This document shows, piece by piece, positions 46,809 through 57,270 of a stretch of 64,000 nt of DNA. A program made the translations under genes and the position numbers. Origin of the DNA: Myxococcales bacterium (GTDB lineage Bacteria; Myxococcota_A; Polyangia; Haliangiales; Haliangiaceae); NCBI GenBank assembly GCA_016706545.1, contig JADJJK010000077.1, forward strand, positions 62,001 to 126,000, read 5' to 3'. Position 1 is the stretch's first letter; the number at the start of each line of letters is the position of its first letter. Under the pieces are notes generated by a model, which ran no database searches, was not told the origin of the DNA, and saw nothing but the letters and a program-made list of their open reading frames with translations.

Positions 46809-47752
46809 GGCGAGCCTCCAGAGGATGGGCGCGCGAGCGCGCGGGTCAGCGCCGCGGTGATCACCGCGGCGGTCATGTCGTCGGGAGCGGCGAGCTGGCA
46901 GCGCGCGAGGTCGCGTACCATGCGAGCCTGCGCGGCGGGATCGGCGCCGGGCGGCGCTCGGTCAAGCGCTTCGCAGCGCGCGAACGCCAGCACCACAGGT
47001 GCGTCGCGGCCGTGTGAGAGAAGGCGCGACACGCCGTGCCACGCCATCGCGCCACCGCCCACGACCACGACGAGGCCGCCTGTGGTGACGAGCCACCGCC
47101 TCACCGGTCCGTCTTGCTTGCGCCGCCGCGGCCAGATCATTCCCAGTCCGACCGCGAGCACGGCGACGCCGCCGACGCCGATGAGCGCCCAGCCCCAGCG
47201 CTGCGCGCTGGCCTCGGTCTGGGTCACCACCTCGGCGACGAGCCTGCCATCGATCAGGCGCACGTCACGCAGCTTGGCGCCAGCGTCGCGCAGCGCGTCT
47301 TCTACGGCGGCGCGAGAGCCGGTGGCCAGGCGCGCGGCGTCTACCGAGATCTCCCGCCGCGCCCCTGCGGCGACTTCGGCGAGCTCGCGCTCGAGCTGCT
47401 GAGCGAACGCCAGCGCCTGCCGGGCCCGCGCGGCGGCCAGGGCCTCGAACTCCGCGCCCTGCTCTCGCAACAGCGCTTCGATGGCGCTGGCGCGCGCGTC
47501 GAGTATCGCCAGGAGCTGATCCAAGCGCAGGTTCGCGTCGGCCGCGAGGCGGCGCCTGGCTTGGTCGGCTGCGGCCTTGAGCCTATCGAGCGCGTCGCGC
47601 AGGTCGCGCTTCCACGCTTCGGCCTTGGCGCGCAGATCGGTGGCCCACTGCGGCTCGGCGACCGCCGGCGCGGCGGCCAGCGCCACCGCGATGATCGCGG
47701 CGACGCACCGCTGTGCGGCCGAGGTAAGCCAGTATGCGTCGCGCAGCGGCAT
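46805..47752 (-). CDS. Membrane coiled-coil protein (cassette gene 1)
   Basis: This 315-residue protein starts at ATG 47752. The N-terminal signal (CVAAIIAVALAAAPAVAEPQ) is followed by a very long Ala/Arg/Leu/Glu coiled coil (about residues 33-170: WKRDLRDALDRLKAAADQAR, LARQLERELAEVAAG-type heptads). Two transmembrane helices lie near 185-205 (WGWALIGVGGVAVLAVGLGM) and 218-238, and a small C-terminal helical domain with two Cys follows (FARCEALDRAPPG, DLARCQLAAPDD). It shares the signal, coiled coil, TM pair and C-terminal helical plan of the next two genes but lacks the Cys-rich module. It is the first gene of a three-gene coupled unit. Confidence 0.75.
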   Translation of the reverse strand: MPLRDAYWLTSAAQRCVAAIIAVALAAAPAVAEPQWATDLRAKAEAWKRDLRDALDRLKAAADQARRRLAADANLRLDQLLAILDARASAIEALLREQGAEFEALAAARARQALAFAQQLERELAEVAAGARREISVDAARLATGSRAAVEDALRDAGAKLRDVRLIDGRLVAEVVTQTEASAQRWGWALIGVGGVAVLAVGLGMIWPRRRKQDGPVRRWLVTTGGLVVVVGGGAMAWHGVSRLLSHGRDAPVVLAFARCEALDRAPPGADPAAQARMVRDLARCQLAAPDDMTAAVITAALTRALARPSSGGSP

Positions 47753-47894
47753 GCTTCTCCCGTATGACGGGCCGCCACGTCGATCTTCCTGGCTGATCTG
47801 ATCGGCGCCTTTCCTGGTGGTGGGGCGGTCGCGGCGAGGGACGGGGGCGCCGCGCCGACCTGAGCGGGCACCGCGCGCTGGGCACCGCGCGCTG

Positions 47895-48281
47895 CTACAC
47901 GTGCTGATCGATGAGCACCGGGTTGCCGTCCGGATCGATCAGCATCAAGCTCTCCGGGCCCGTGGTGGCCTCATCGGCTGCCTTGACCGGGGTCAGGCCC
48001 GCGGCCTGGAGCTGGCGCTGCAGCTCGCGCACGTCGGTGAACTGAGGCAGGGTGTTGCAAGCCGCGTCCCAGCCAGGGTTGAAGGTGAGCATGTTGCGCT
48101 GGAACGCGCCCTGGAAGAGACCCACGGTGGCGTTGCCGTTTTGCAGGATCAGCCAGTTGCGTGCAGGATCTCCGGCGCGGATCACGAAGCCCAGGGCCTG
48201 GTAGAAGGCGCGGGACGCCGCGAGATCTTTGACCGCGAGGCTCACCGAAAAGGCTCCAAGAGTCATGGCAGGTGTCGTCAT
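47895..48281 (-). CDS. VOC/glyoxalase-fold protein
   Basis: This protein has 128 residues from ATG 48281; ATG 48266 and 48296 are alternatives. The fold is recognisable from LGAFSVSLAVKDLAASRAFYQALGF, WLILQNGNATVGLFQGAF, and the C-terminal SLMLIDPDGNPVLID. Metal-binding His/Glu of true glyoxalase are not clearly present, which is usual for the broad VOC superfamily. It is divergently transcribed from an AraC regulator whose ATG is only 25 bases away, so the two probably share control. Confidence 0.88.
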   Translation of the reverse strand: MTTPAMTLGAFSVSLAVKDLAASRAFYQALGFVIRAGDPARNWLILQNGNATVGLFQGAFQRNMLTFNPGWDAACNTLPQFTDVRELQRQLQAAGLTPVKAADEATTGPESLMLIDPDGNPVLIDQHV

Positions 48282-48306
48282 CACCAGACGGTACAATGGC
48301 GTCGGT

Positions 48307-49227
48307 ATGAGCGACTTGCCAGATCTTGCGAACCTTGACTATCTCGAGCGCGTCAACCGGGCGATCGACCACGTCACCCGCAACCTGTCTGCGCCGGTCA
48401 CGCTCGACGAGGTGGCGCAGGTCGCGTGCTTCTCGCCGTATCACTTTCACCGGATCTTTCGCTCCATCGTCGGCGAGACGCTGCATGACTTCACCAAGCG
48501 CGTGCGCCTCGAGCGCGCGCTGCACCTGATCGCCCACGGCGACGGCGCCACGCTGACGGAGATCTCGCTGGCCTGCGGGTTTGCCTCCAGCTCGGACTTC
48601 TCGCGCAGCTTTCGCAAGCACTATGGTGTGTCGCCGCGCGCGTTCGACGTGGAGGTGCTGCGGCGCGAGCGGCGCGCGCAGTTCTTGAGCGCGCTGCCGG
48701 GCGGCGATCCGCTGGCGTCGCTGCCGCCGGGCGACGACGCTGATGGCTTCGTCGCGCGGGTGAGGACGCTGCCTGCGCGGCGGGTCGCTTACCTGCGGGT
48801 GTTTCGGCCGTACGGCAACCCGCGAGTGGCGCAGGCCACCGCGCGCATGAAGGAGTGGGCACAGGAGCAGGGGCTCGCCGGTGGGCAGTGGCTGGGCTAC
48901 CAGTGGGATGATCCGGAGATCGTCGCGCTCGAGCTGTGCCGATATGATATCGGCCTGGAGATCCCGGAGTCGGCGACCCTGGCGGCCGACCTCAGCGAAG
49001 CGAGATTTCCACCGATGAAGGTGGCAGAGGTGGCGCTGTCGGGATCCATCGAGCTGGAGCTGCGCGCGCTTGGCTGGCTCTACACCACCTGGCTGCCGCG
49101 TAGCGGCATGGTGCCGGATCATCAGCCGGTCTTCGAGGCGTGGAACGGCGCGCCCTATGCGCATGGCACCGAGCACTTCGAGCTGCGGCTCCAGCTCCCG
49201 GTGGTGGGCGCGGTCACCGAGCTGTGA
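48307..49227 (+). CDS. AraC-family regulator with GyrI-like ligand domain (Rob-type)
   Basis: This 306-residue protein has two N-terminal helix-turn-helices (about residues 18-115): VTLDEVAQVACFSPYHFHRIF, then LTEISLACGFASSSDFSRSFRKHYGVSP, the strongly conserved AraC signature. Residues 145-305 form a GyrI-like domain (RRVAYLRVFRPYG, LCRYDIGLEIPE and FEAWNGAPYAHGTEHFELRL). In this architecture the C-terminal domain binds hydrophobic drugs and the DNA domain is N-terminal. It is divergent from the VOC gene, which is its likely target. Confidence 0.93.
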   Translation: MSDLPDLANLDYLERVNRAIDHVTRNLSAPVTLDEVAQVACFSPYHFHRIFRSIVGETLHDFTKRVRLERALHLIAHGDGATLTEISLACGFASSSDFSRSFRKHYGVSPRAFDVEVLRRERRAQFLSALPGGDPLASLPPGDDADGFVARVRTLPARRVAYLRVFRPYGNPRVAQATARMKEWAQEQGLAGGQWLGYQWDDPEIVALELCRYDIGLEIPESATLAADLSEARFPPMKVAEVALSGSIELELRALGWLYTTWLPRSGMVPDHQPVFEAWNGAPYAHGTEHFELRLQLPVVGAVTEL

Positions 49228-49257
49228 GGCGCGAGCTCGCAAGGCGTGCGCGCCGGG

Positions 49258-50296
49258 CTACGCGGCCAGCGGCGAGCCGGAGGTCATCGGGCTCATCGGG
49301 CGCGAGACCTGGCGCGCGGTGCGGCCGGTCCAGCGCCGCAAGGCGCGGCGCAGCGCGCGCTCATCGGAGAAGCCGATGCGCTCGGCGATCTGCTCCAGCG
49401 AGTGCCCGGCCTGCAGCAGCGTCACCGCCCGCCGGCAACGCGCGCTGTCCACCAGCGCGCGGAACGACGCCTTGCGCTCGGTGAGCCGGCGCTGCAGCGA
49501 GCGCGGGCTGGTGGCCAGGTGGCGGGCGACCCGCGTGACGTCGAGATCTCCTCGCTCGAGCAACGGAGATCGCGGCCACCACGTCGGCCAGGTCGTCGCC
49601 GCCGAGCGCGGCCAGCTCGCGGCGCGCGCTGGCCTCGAGCTGCGCTTGCACGTCCTGATCCCAGGTGGCCAGCGGCAAGAGCGCGACGTCGCGATGAAAG
49701 GTCACGGAGTTGGTGGGCGCGGCGAAGCGCACGGGGCAGCCAAAGAAGCGCTCGAGCTGGTGGTCACGCTCCGGCGGATCGTGCTGAAACGAGACCTCGC
49801 GCGGGGTTAGCTCGACGCCGGTCCACTGCCGGGCCAGCGTCACGTAGTTGGCGATGATCGCCTCGGCCATGGCGCGCGGCCAGCGCCGTCGAGCGGGCGC
49901 CAGGGCGGCGCCGTCCTGGGCCGGCCAGTCGTGGACCACCAGGAACTCGCCGCGCCGCTGCAGCGCCACCTCGCCGGACTCCTTGATCAGCCGATGGTAG
50001 CGCGCGCCCACCGCCAGCGCGTGCTCCACGGTGGGCGCGGTGCGGGCCAGCATCCCGACCACGCCGAGCGCGCGCCAGGTGATGGTGTGCTCGGACAGCT
50101 GAACGCCAAGGTCGGGTTGCCCCAGGGCGAGCGCGGCGTGGGTCCAGATGTCCTGGTTGTGCTCCGCGGCGATGCGTGGCGCCGTGAGCGCCCCAGTTGG
50201 CAGGCCGGTGGCAGCTAGCACCTCGGCCTCGGTCAGCCCCTGCCTCGCGGCGTAGTCCACGATCAGGCGGGTCCAGGCGGTGAGCACCGTGGCCAT
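49258..50296 (-). pseudogene. AraC-family regulator (arabinose-binding-domain/OruR type), frameshifted
   Basis: The start is MATVLTAWTRLIVDYAARQG at 50296. The N-terminal ligand domain (about residues 1-185, LGQPDLGVQLSEHTITWRALG, FGCPVRFAAPTNSVTFHRDV) reads normally up to LADVVAAIS. It then goes out of frame near 49567. The C-terminal DNA-binding part LLERGDLDVTRVARHLATSP, SLQRRLTERKASFRALVDSA and ERIGFSDERALRRALRRWTG continues in another frame to 49258. One deleted base near 49565-49570 accounts for it. The corrected protein has about 345 residues, normal for this family. It is convergent with the Rob-type regulator. Confidence 0.88.
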
Positions 50297-50595
50297 GGCC
50301 CGCCACTATAGCAAGGACTTTCCAGGCCGCCGCGGGATTGCGCACGCCGCGGCGGCGCGAGGTTCTCTCTTGGCAGCGGCGTCCGGGGCGTGCGACGCTC
50401 CCGGCGGACGCCGCCTGGCACGCGCGGTGCGTGGCCGCTGCGCACACCGTTCTTTGCGGCCGGTCCGTTGGCGGCGTCGGCCTGGGCGAGGCTCGATCTT
50501 CGCGATGGCGTCAGCGCTGATGCTCTGCGTCGTTCTCGCGGCGCGCGGTGGTTGACAGCGCGGGTGGATGATCGTCTCCTGCCCGTCGAGGGACG
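50297..50595. other. Intergenic region, divergent, 299 bases
   Basis: It lies between the frameshifted AraC gene and the branching-enzyme gene. TTGACA occurs at 50552-50557 on the plus strand, but no good -10 box lies at 17 bases. GAGGGAC, 6-12 bases before ATG 50596, is a good ribosome-binding site for glgB. Nothing else is recognised. Confidence 0.4.
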
Positions 50596-52533
50596 ATGAC
50601 CGTGACGACCGATTCGGCTTTCTCTTTGCTCTCGAGCGACGACGCGCATTTCTTTGGCGAGGGCACCCATCAGCGCCTGTACCGTCAGCTCGGCGCGCAT
50701 CCGGTGCGGGCCGGCGCCGCCGGGGCGACCGGGACCGCAGCACGTGACGGCACGTACTTCGCGGTCTGGGCTCCCAACGCCACCGCCGTAGCAGTGGTCG
50801 GCGACTGGAACGGCTGGCAGCGTGACCGGCACTGGTTGCGGCCTCACGGCTCGACCGGGATCTGGGAGACCTTCGTCGTGGGCGTCGCTGCCGGTGCGCT
50901 GTACAAGTACGCCATCACGGACAGATCCGGCGCCACCATAGAGAAGAGCGATCCGGTGGCGTTCGCCGCGGAGCCGGCGCCTGGCACCGCGTCGCGCGTG
51001 TGCGACAGCGAGCACGTGTGGCACGACGCGGAGTGGATGAAGACGCGCCGCCACGGCGCGCGCGCGGCCGCGCCGATCAGCATCTACGAGGTCCACCTGG
51101 GGTCGTGGCGCAAGCCGTACGGCCACTTCATGGGCTACCGGGAGCTCGGGGCGGCGCTGGCGGACCACGTGTCGCGCCTGGGGTTCACGCACGTCGAGCT
51201 GATGCCGGTGATGGAGCACCCGTTCTATGGCTCCTGGGGATATCAGGTCACCGGCTACTTCGCGCCGACGTTACGCTACGGCACAGCCGATGATCTGATG
51301 GCGATGATCGATCTGCTCCACCGCCGCGGGATCGGCGTCATCCTCGACTGGGTGCCCGCGCACTTCCCCACCGACGCGCACTCGCTGGGGCTCTTCGACG
51401 GCACCCACCTCTACGAACACGAAGATCCGCGCCGCGGCTTTCATCCGGACTGGACGAGCTACATCTTCAACTACGGTCGCAACGAGGTCCGGGCCTTCCT
51501 CATCTCCAGCGCGATGTACTGGCTGGACGTCTTCCACGCCGATGGCATCCGCGTCGATGGCGTGGCCTCCATGCTGTATCGCGACTACTCGCGCAAGGAG
51601 GGCGAGTGGATCCCGGATCATGATGGCTCCAACCGCGATCGCGACGCCGAGCGCTTCTTGCAGCAGCTCAACGTGGCGGTGCGCGAGACCTATCCCGACG
51701 TGCTGATGATCGCCGAGGAGTCCACGTCGTGGCCCGGGGTGACGCGCGCACCCGAGGTGGGCGGCCTGGGGTTCTCGTACAAGTGGGACATGGGCTGGAT
51801 GCACGACACGCTGACGTACGTCCATCAGGACCCGCTGCACCGCAAGCATCACCACGGCAAGCTGACCTTCCGCGCCATGTACGCGCAGAGCGAGCGCTTC
51901 ACGTTGCCGCTGTCACACGACGAGGTGGTTCACGGCAAAGGCTCGTTGCTCACCAAGTGCGCCGGAGATCGCTGGCAGCAGCTCGCCACGCTGCGCGCGC
52001 TCTACGCCTACCAATGGACCACGCCGGGCAAGAAGCTCTTGTTCATGGGCGGCGAGCTGGCGGTGCCTAGCGAGTGGAACCACGACGGCGAGCTGGACTT
52101 TGGCCTGGCTGACCGGCCCGAGCACGCCGGGATCCTGCGCTGGATCTCCGACCTCAACACCGCGTACCGCGGGCAGCCCGCGCTGCATCGCCGGGACCAC
52201 TCCGACAATGGCTTCCAGTGGCTGGTGGTGGACGACGCCGACCACAGCGTGATCGCGTACGCGCGGCTGGGCGAGGACCGAGATCCGCCGGTGGTCGTGG
52301 TCATCAACTTCACGCCGGTGGTGCGCGACAGCTACCGGGTGGGGACGCCGCGCGGCGGTCGCTGGATGGAGCTGCTCAACTCCGACAGCGCCTCGTACGG
52401 CGGCGGCAACGTGGGCAACTTTGGCAGCCTCGACGCCGAGCCGGTGGGGGTCGGCCAGCAGGACTTCTCGCTGCGTTTGACCTTGCCGCCGCTGGCCGCG
52501 CTGGTGCTGGTGGCCACCGACGGCGCGTCGTGA
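50596..52533 (+). CDS. glgB: 1,4-alpha-glucan branching enzyme
   Basis: This 645-residue protein lacks the long N1 extension of some GlgBs. A CBM48 domain (about residues 40-125) contains FAVWAPNATAVAVVGDWNGW. The GH13_9 barrel contains YEVHLGSWRK, ELMPVMEHPFYGSWGYQVTG, nucleophile Asp in DGIRVDGVASM (about 320), acid Glu in IAEESTSWPG (about 373) and the third Asp in LSHDEVVHGKGSL (about 443). The C-terminal all-beta domain ends in LPPLAALVLVATD. It forms alpha-1,6 branches in glycogen. Other glycogen genes are absent from the window, and the downstream thioesterase is translationally coupled by GTGA. Confidence 0.96.
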   Translation: MTVTTDSAFSLLSSDDAHFFGEGTHQRLYRQLGAHPVRAGAAGATGTAARDGTYFAVWAPNATAVAVVGDWNGWQRDRHWLRPHGSTGIWETFVVGVAAGALYKYAITDRSGATIEKSDPVAFAAEPAPGTASRVCDSEHVWHDAEWMKTRRHGARAAAPISIYEVHLGSWRKPYGHFMGYRELGAALADHVSRLGFTHVELMPVMEHPFYGSWGYQVTGYFAPTLRYGTADDLMAMIDLLHRRGIGVILDWVPAHFPTDAHSLGLFDGTHLYEHEDPRRGFHPDWTSYIFNYGRNEVRAFLISSAMYWLDVFHADGIRVDGVASMLYRDYSRKEGEWIPDHDGSNRDRDAERFLQQLNVAVRETYPDVLMIAEESTSWPGVTRAPEVGGLGFSYKWDMGWMHDTLTYVHQDPLHRKHHHGKLTFRAMYAQSERFTLPLSHDEVVHGKGSLLTKCAGDRWQQLATLRALYAYQWTTPGKKLLFMGGELAVPSEWNHDGELDFGLADRPEHAGILRWISDLNTAYRGQPALHRRDHSDNGFQWLVVDDADHSVIAYARLGEDRDPPVVVVINFTPVVRDSYRVGTPRGGRWMELLNSDSASYGGGNVGNFGSLDAEPVGVGQQDFSLRLTLPPLAALVLVATDGAS

Positions 52534-53444
52534 ACGGGAGCGGCGGGGAGCCCGCCGCGCACGGCGCGCAACCGCCGGCCGCGGATCTGGCTGCGGACAC
52601 CAGCGTGCAGGCGCTGGGCGGCGGCCGCTACCGGCTGGCGCTAGGCGACGCCTGGGACTACCTGATGCCCTGCGGCGGCGTGGTGCATACCGTGGCGCTG
52701 CGCGCGGCGCAGGCGGAGCTCGACGACCCGAGCCTGCGCCTGTGCTCGACCACGGTGATGTTCTGCGCGCCGGTGCGGTGCGGCGAGCTCGAGGTGTCCG
52801 TGCAGGTCAGGCGCCGGGGCGGGGCCACGGCGCAGCTCTGCGTGGAGGTCCGTAACCCGGACGCCGAGCTTGGCGCGGTCGCGACCGCCACGTTCTCGCG
52901 CGAGCGCGTGGGGCCTGACGTACGCGGCGCGGCGATGCCCTCCGTGCGCGCGCTGGCCGACGCCCTGCCCACCGATGATCTGGCGCCGCGCAACCCGTAC
53001 CACCGCTTTCGCTTCTATCACCAGCTCGAGTGCCGGATCGCCGACGGCGAGCGCTCCTGGACGCCAGAGTTCACGGCCGGGCCCGCCCGCTATGCGCGCT
53101 GGTTTCGCTACCGCGTGCCGCAGCGCCTGGGAAACGGGCTGCTGGATCGGCTGGCGCTGCCGCCGCTCCTCGACAACATGCCCACCGCGCTGCAGCGCGC
53201 GATCGGCCCCGGCGACTACCACTTCCACGCGCCCTCGCTCGACCTGACCGCGCACTTCGTCGACGACACCGACCGCGAGTGGCTGCTCCTCGCCGCGCAG
53301 GTCCGGCGCGCGCGGGCCGGCGTGGCCATCGGCGAGATCGAAGCCTGGGACGACCAGGGGCGGCTCCTGGCCTTCGCCACGCAGGCCATGCACCTCAAGA
53401 CGGTCAGCGGCGAGCCTCCGGTGGTGGACGCATCGCGTCGATGA
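52530..53444 (+). CDS. Acyl-CoA thioesterase-like double hotdog protein
   Basis: This 304-residue protein starts at GTG 52530, overlapping the glgB stop. The motif GDAWDYLMPCGGVVHTVALR, then STTVMFCAPVRCGELEVSVQ in the first hotdog and a second hotdog near FHAPSLDLTAHFVDDTDREW, followed by a C-terminal FATQAMHLK, matches TesB-like/4HBT_3 thioesterases. No signal peptide is present, so it is cytoplasmic. The substrate is unknown. Coupling to glycogen branching enzyme is unusual and may simply reflect gene packing. Confidence 0.85.
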   Translation: MNGSGGEPAAHGAQPPAADLAADTSVQALGGGRYRLALGDAWDYLMPCGGVVHTVALRAAQAELDDPSLRLCSTTVMFCAPVRCGELEVSVQVRRRGGATAQLCVEVRNPDAELGAVATATFSRERVGPDVRGAAMPSVRALADALPTDDLAPRNPYHRFRFYHQLECRIADGERSWTPEFTAGPARYARWFRYRVPQRLGNGLLDRLALPPLLDNMPTALQRAIGPGDYHFHAPSLDLTAHFVDDTDREWLLLAAQVRRARAGVAIGEIEAWDDQGRLLAFATQAMHLKTVSGEPPVVDASRR

Positions 53445-53580
53445 GCTCGTAGCTTTTGTCACGCTTCGCGGCGCAGTGCGGCGCAGACGTGCTGGCTCCG
53501 GCGCGAACTGGCGTGGGCCGACGCCCTACATCGCAAAGCTCGGAACTTCGACGACAGAACGGCTATAGTCAGCAGCACCT

Positions 53581-55023
53581 ATGCGCCTGGTCATGTGTGG
53601 TTTGCTGTTGGGTCTTCTGTCGTGCGCAAACAGCTCTGGCAAGGGCTCACCAGATGGCGGCCCACTCGATGGACCTCCGGAAGATCCGGTGTGCGACGCC
53701 TTGTGCTCGGCGGTGTACGTGGCGCGCGGCGGGAGCGACGCCGCCGCTGGCACCAAGACCGCGCCCGTCGCCACCATCGCGCGCGGCATCGCGCTGGCCA
53801 AGGCGGCGAGCCCGCCGCGGCTGGTGGCGGTGAAGGCGGGCCTGTACGAAGAGCAAGTGCAGATGGTCTCCGGCGTGTCGGTGCAGGGCAGCTTCGATGA
53901 TGGCTGGCGGCCCGGCACCGCCCGGACGGAGATCTTGGCCGCGTCGCCAGCGGTGACGTTCGTCGACATCGCGGCGCCCACCAAGCTCAGCGGCGTGGTG
54001 GTGCGCAGCCAGGACGCCACCATGCCCGGCGAGTCGTCGGTGGCGATGGTGCTCAGCAACGCCAAGATGGTGGAGCTGGCTGAGGTGGAGGTGCGGCCGG
54101 GCGCTGGCGGCAACGGCATCGGCGGCACCGACGGCACCATGGGCGAGCCGGGCGGTCCGGCGGGCCAGGGCGTGCAAGGGTGCGAGAACGACGGCATCGG
54201 CTGCGACGACTGCGCGCGGCCCACCAGCGGCGCGCGCGGCCTGTCGCCGTGCGGCATGAACGGCGGCTACGGCGGCCAGCCGGGGCACGCCGGCAACGGC
54301 GGAGATCCGGGGGCGCCAGGAGATGGCGGCGCGCTGCCGGGCGCGGGCGCGCTGGGGCGCGCGCTCAACGGCACCGAGGGTGAGCGCGGCGCCGATGGGC
54401 TCCTGGGTTCGGCCGGCGTGGGCGGGGCCGAGTACGGCGCCTTCTCGGGGCTGCGGTACGTGGTGTCGAGCGGCCTCGGCGGCGGCGCGGGCGGCCCAGG
54501 CGGCGGCGGCGGTGGCGGCGGCGGCGGCGGCGGCGGCACCGCGGGCTCCTGTGACTCCTATGGCTCGTCGGGCGGCGGCGGCGGCGGTGGTGGGTGCGGC
54601 GGCACCGCGGGCACGCCGGGCACAGGTGGCGGCGGCTCGTTTGGCATCGTGGCGCGTGACTCGCAGTTCCTGGTGCGAGGGTCGCAGGTGAGCGGCGGTC
54701 GCGGCGGCGCCGGTGGCCGCGGCGGCTCGGGCGGCGGCGGTGGCGCCGGCGGCATGCGCGGCGAGGGCGGCGAGTACGGCGGCGGCAAGCAAGATGACGC
54801 AGGCGACGGCGCCGCTGGCGGTGACGGCGGCGCGGGCGGCGCGGGTGGCTCGGGCGGCGGCGGCGGCGGCGGCCCCACCGCGGCCATCGTGTGCCTGGGC
54901 TCGGCCACCGTGGCCATCCCGCAGACCACGCTGTCGCCAGGCACCGGCGGCGCCGGCGGCAGCGGGCGGATCCCTGGCGCGCCCGGGCTCGCCGTCCCGG
55001 TCAAGGACTGCGCCATCTTCTGA
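53581..55023 (+). CDS. Gly-rich lipoprotein with DUF1565-type beta-helix N-terminus
   Basis: This 480-residue protein has a lipobox LLSC (Cys about 15). VYVARGGSDAAAGTKTAPVA, then ATIARGIALAKAA and GLYEEQVQMVSGVSVQG, marks the start of a DUF1565/right-handed beta-helix repeat protein. From about residue 175 the protein is dominated by Gly (GGNGIGGTDGTMGEPGGPAG, runs of 8-13 Gly) with Cys pairs in DGIGCDDCARP, and it ends with VPVKDCAIF. Collagen-like and Gly-loop surface proteins of Myxococcota have this look. It is likely surface-exposed, either structural or adhesive. Confidence 0.8.
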   Translation: MRLVMCGLLLGLLSCANSSGKGSPDGGPLDGPPEDPVCDALCSAVYVARGGSDAAAGTKTAPVATIARGIALAKAASPPRLVAVKAGLYEEQVQMVSGVSVQGSFDDGWRPGTARTEILAASPAVTFVDIAAPTKLSGVVVRSQDATMPGESSVAMVLSNAKMVELAEVEVRPGAGGNGIGGTDGTMGEPGGPAGQGVQGCENDGIGCDDCARPTSGARGLSPCGMNGGYGGQPGHAGNGGDPGAPGDGGALPGAGALGRALNGTEGERGADGLLGSAGVGGAEYGAFSGLRYVVSSGLGGGAGGPGGGGGGGGGGGGGTAGSCDSYGSSGGGGGGGGCGGTAGTPGTGGGGSFGIVARDSQFLVRGSQVSGGRGGAGGRGGSGGGGGAGGMRGEGGEYGGGKQDDAGDGAAGGDGGAGGAGGSGGGGGGGPTAAIVCLGSATVAIPQTTLSPGTGGAGGSGRIPGAPGLAVPVKDCAIF

Positions 55024-55077
55024 TCTGGTCGCCGGGGCCGGTTGGCACGCCTTGGCGCCGCGCGTAGGATGCGCGAC

Positions 55078-56463
<1,386 letters not shown>

Positions 56464-56950
56464 CCGAGCCGAAGGTAGCCGTTGGCTATGGGCTCGAAGG
56501 ACTTGTAACTGGCCTGGCGCTCCTCGTGCCCTCTCGGAGGGCACCTTGGAGAGAAGCGCGACGCCCGCGGCGACCGCCAGGTTGACGCCGCTGTCGGTCA
56601 TCCAGTGCCAGCCAAACAGGAAGGTGGCGCCGCGCAGGTGCGAGACCGGCCGGTCGCTGTAGCGCGGCGGAGGGTCCTCCAGCCCGTTTACGAAGGCTGA
56701 GCCGCGGCTCCTCCGCAAGGAGACGCCGGGCTCGATGAAGGGCCCGTGGAACGGCGCCAGCGGATAGATCGGCATCCCAAGCTCGAACTCGTAGCTCTCG
56801 AAGTCGTCGCGCAGGCGAACATAGGTGCCGTCCGCGCGCAGCGCGGTGTGCCTCGACAGCGCGACGGTGGCGGACATCCCATAGAAGCCTATCATCCAGG
56901 CCAGCGGGTTGACGCCAAGGCTCATCGTGCGATGAACCTCGGGCGCACGA

Positions 56951-56977
56951 GACGCACGGGACGCACGGGACGCACGG
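56951..56977. repeat. Three tandem 9-bp repeats
   Basis: GACGCACGG is repeated three times, encoding the RAS tripeptide run in the outer-membrane-like protein, immediately beside the 27-bp array. Confidence 0.8.
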
Positions 56978-56982
56978 GGCGA

Positions 56983-57090
56983 GCACTGAGCGCACGGCGC
57001 ATGGGGTAAGCACTGAGCGCACGGTGCAGGGGGGAAGCACTGAGCGCACGGCGAAGGGGGCAAGCACTGAGCGCTTGGCGAAGGGGGCAC
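56983..57090. repeat. Four tandem 27-bp repeats encoding CAQC units
   Basis: Units start at 56983, 57010, 57037 and 57064 and share GCACTGAGCGCACGGYG. Each encodes a nine-residue unit containing a Cys-Ala-Gln-Cys or Ser-Ala-Gln-Cys motif. The array lies just after the signal peptide. Confidence 0.85.
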
Positions 57091-57270
57091 CTGCTGCGCC
57101 TGGGCCACCGAGCCAAGCGCGCACAGCAACAAGATCGCTTTCATGATGCCTGGCGCTATTTGCACCTTCCATGCCGCGAAATCCGGCCTGTTCCGCTGGC
57201 GCGTCGGGCCCGGTGGGCGAAAACCGCGACAGGCGTGTCACAGGCCACGCCGCGGCGGCCGCCGCGAAGG

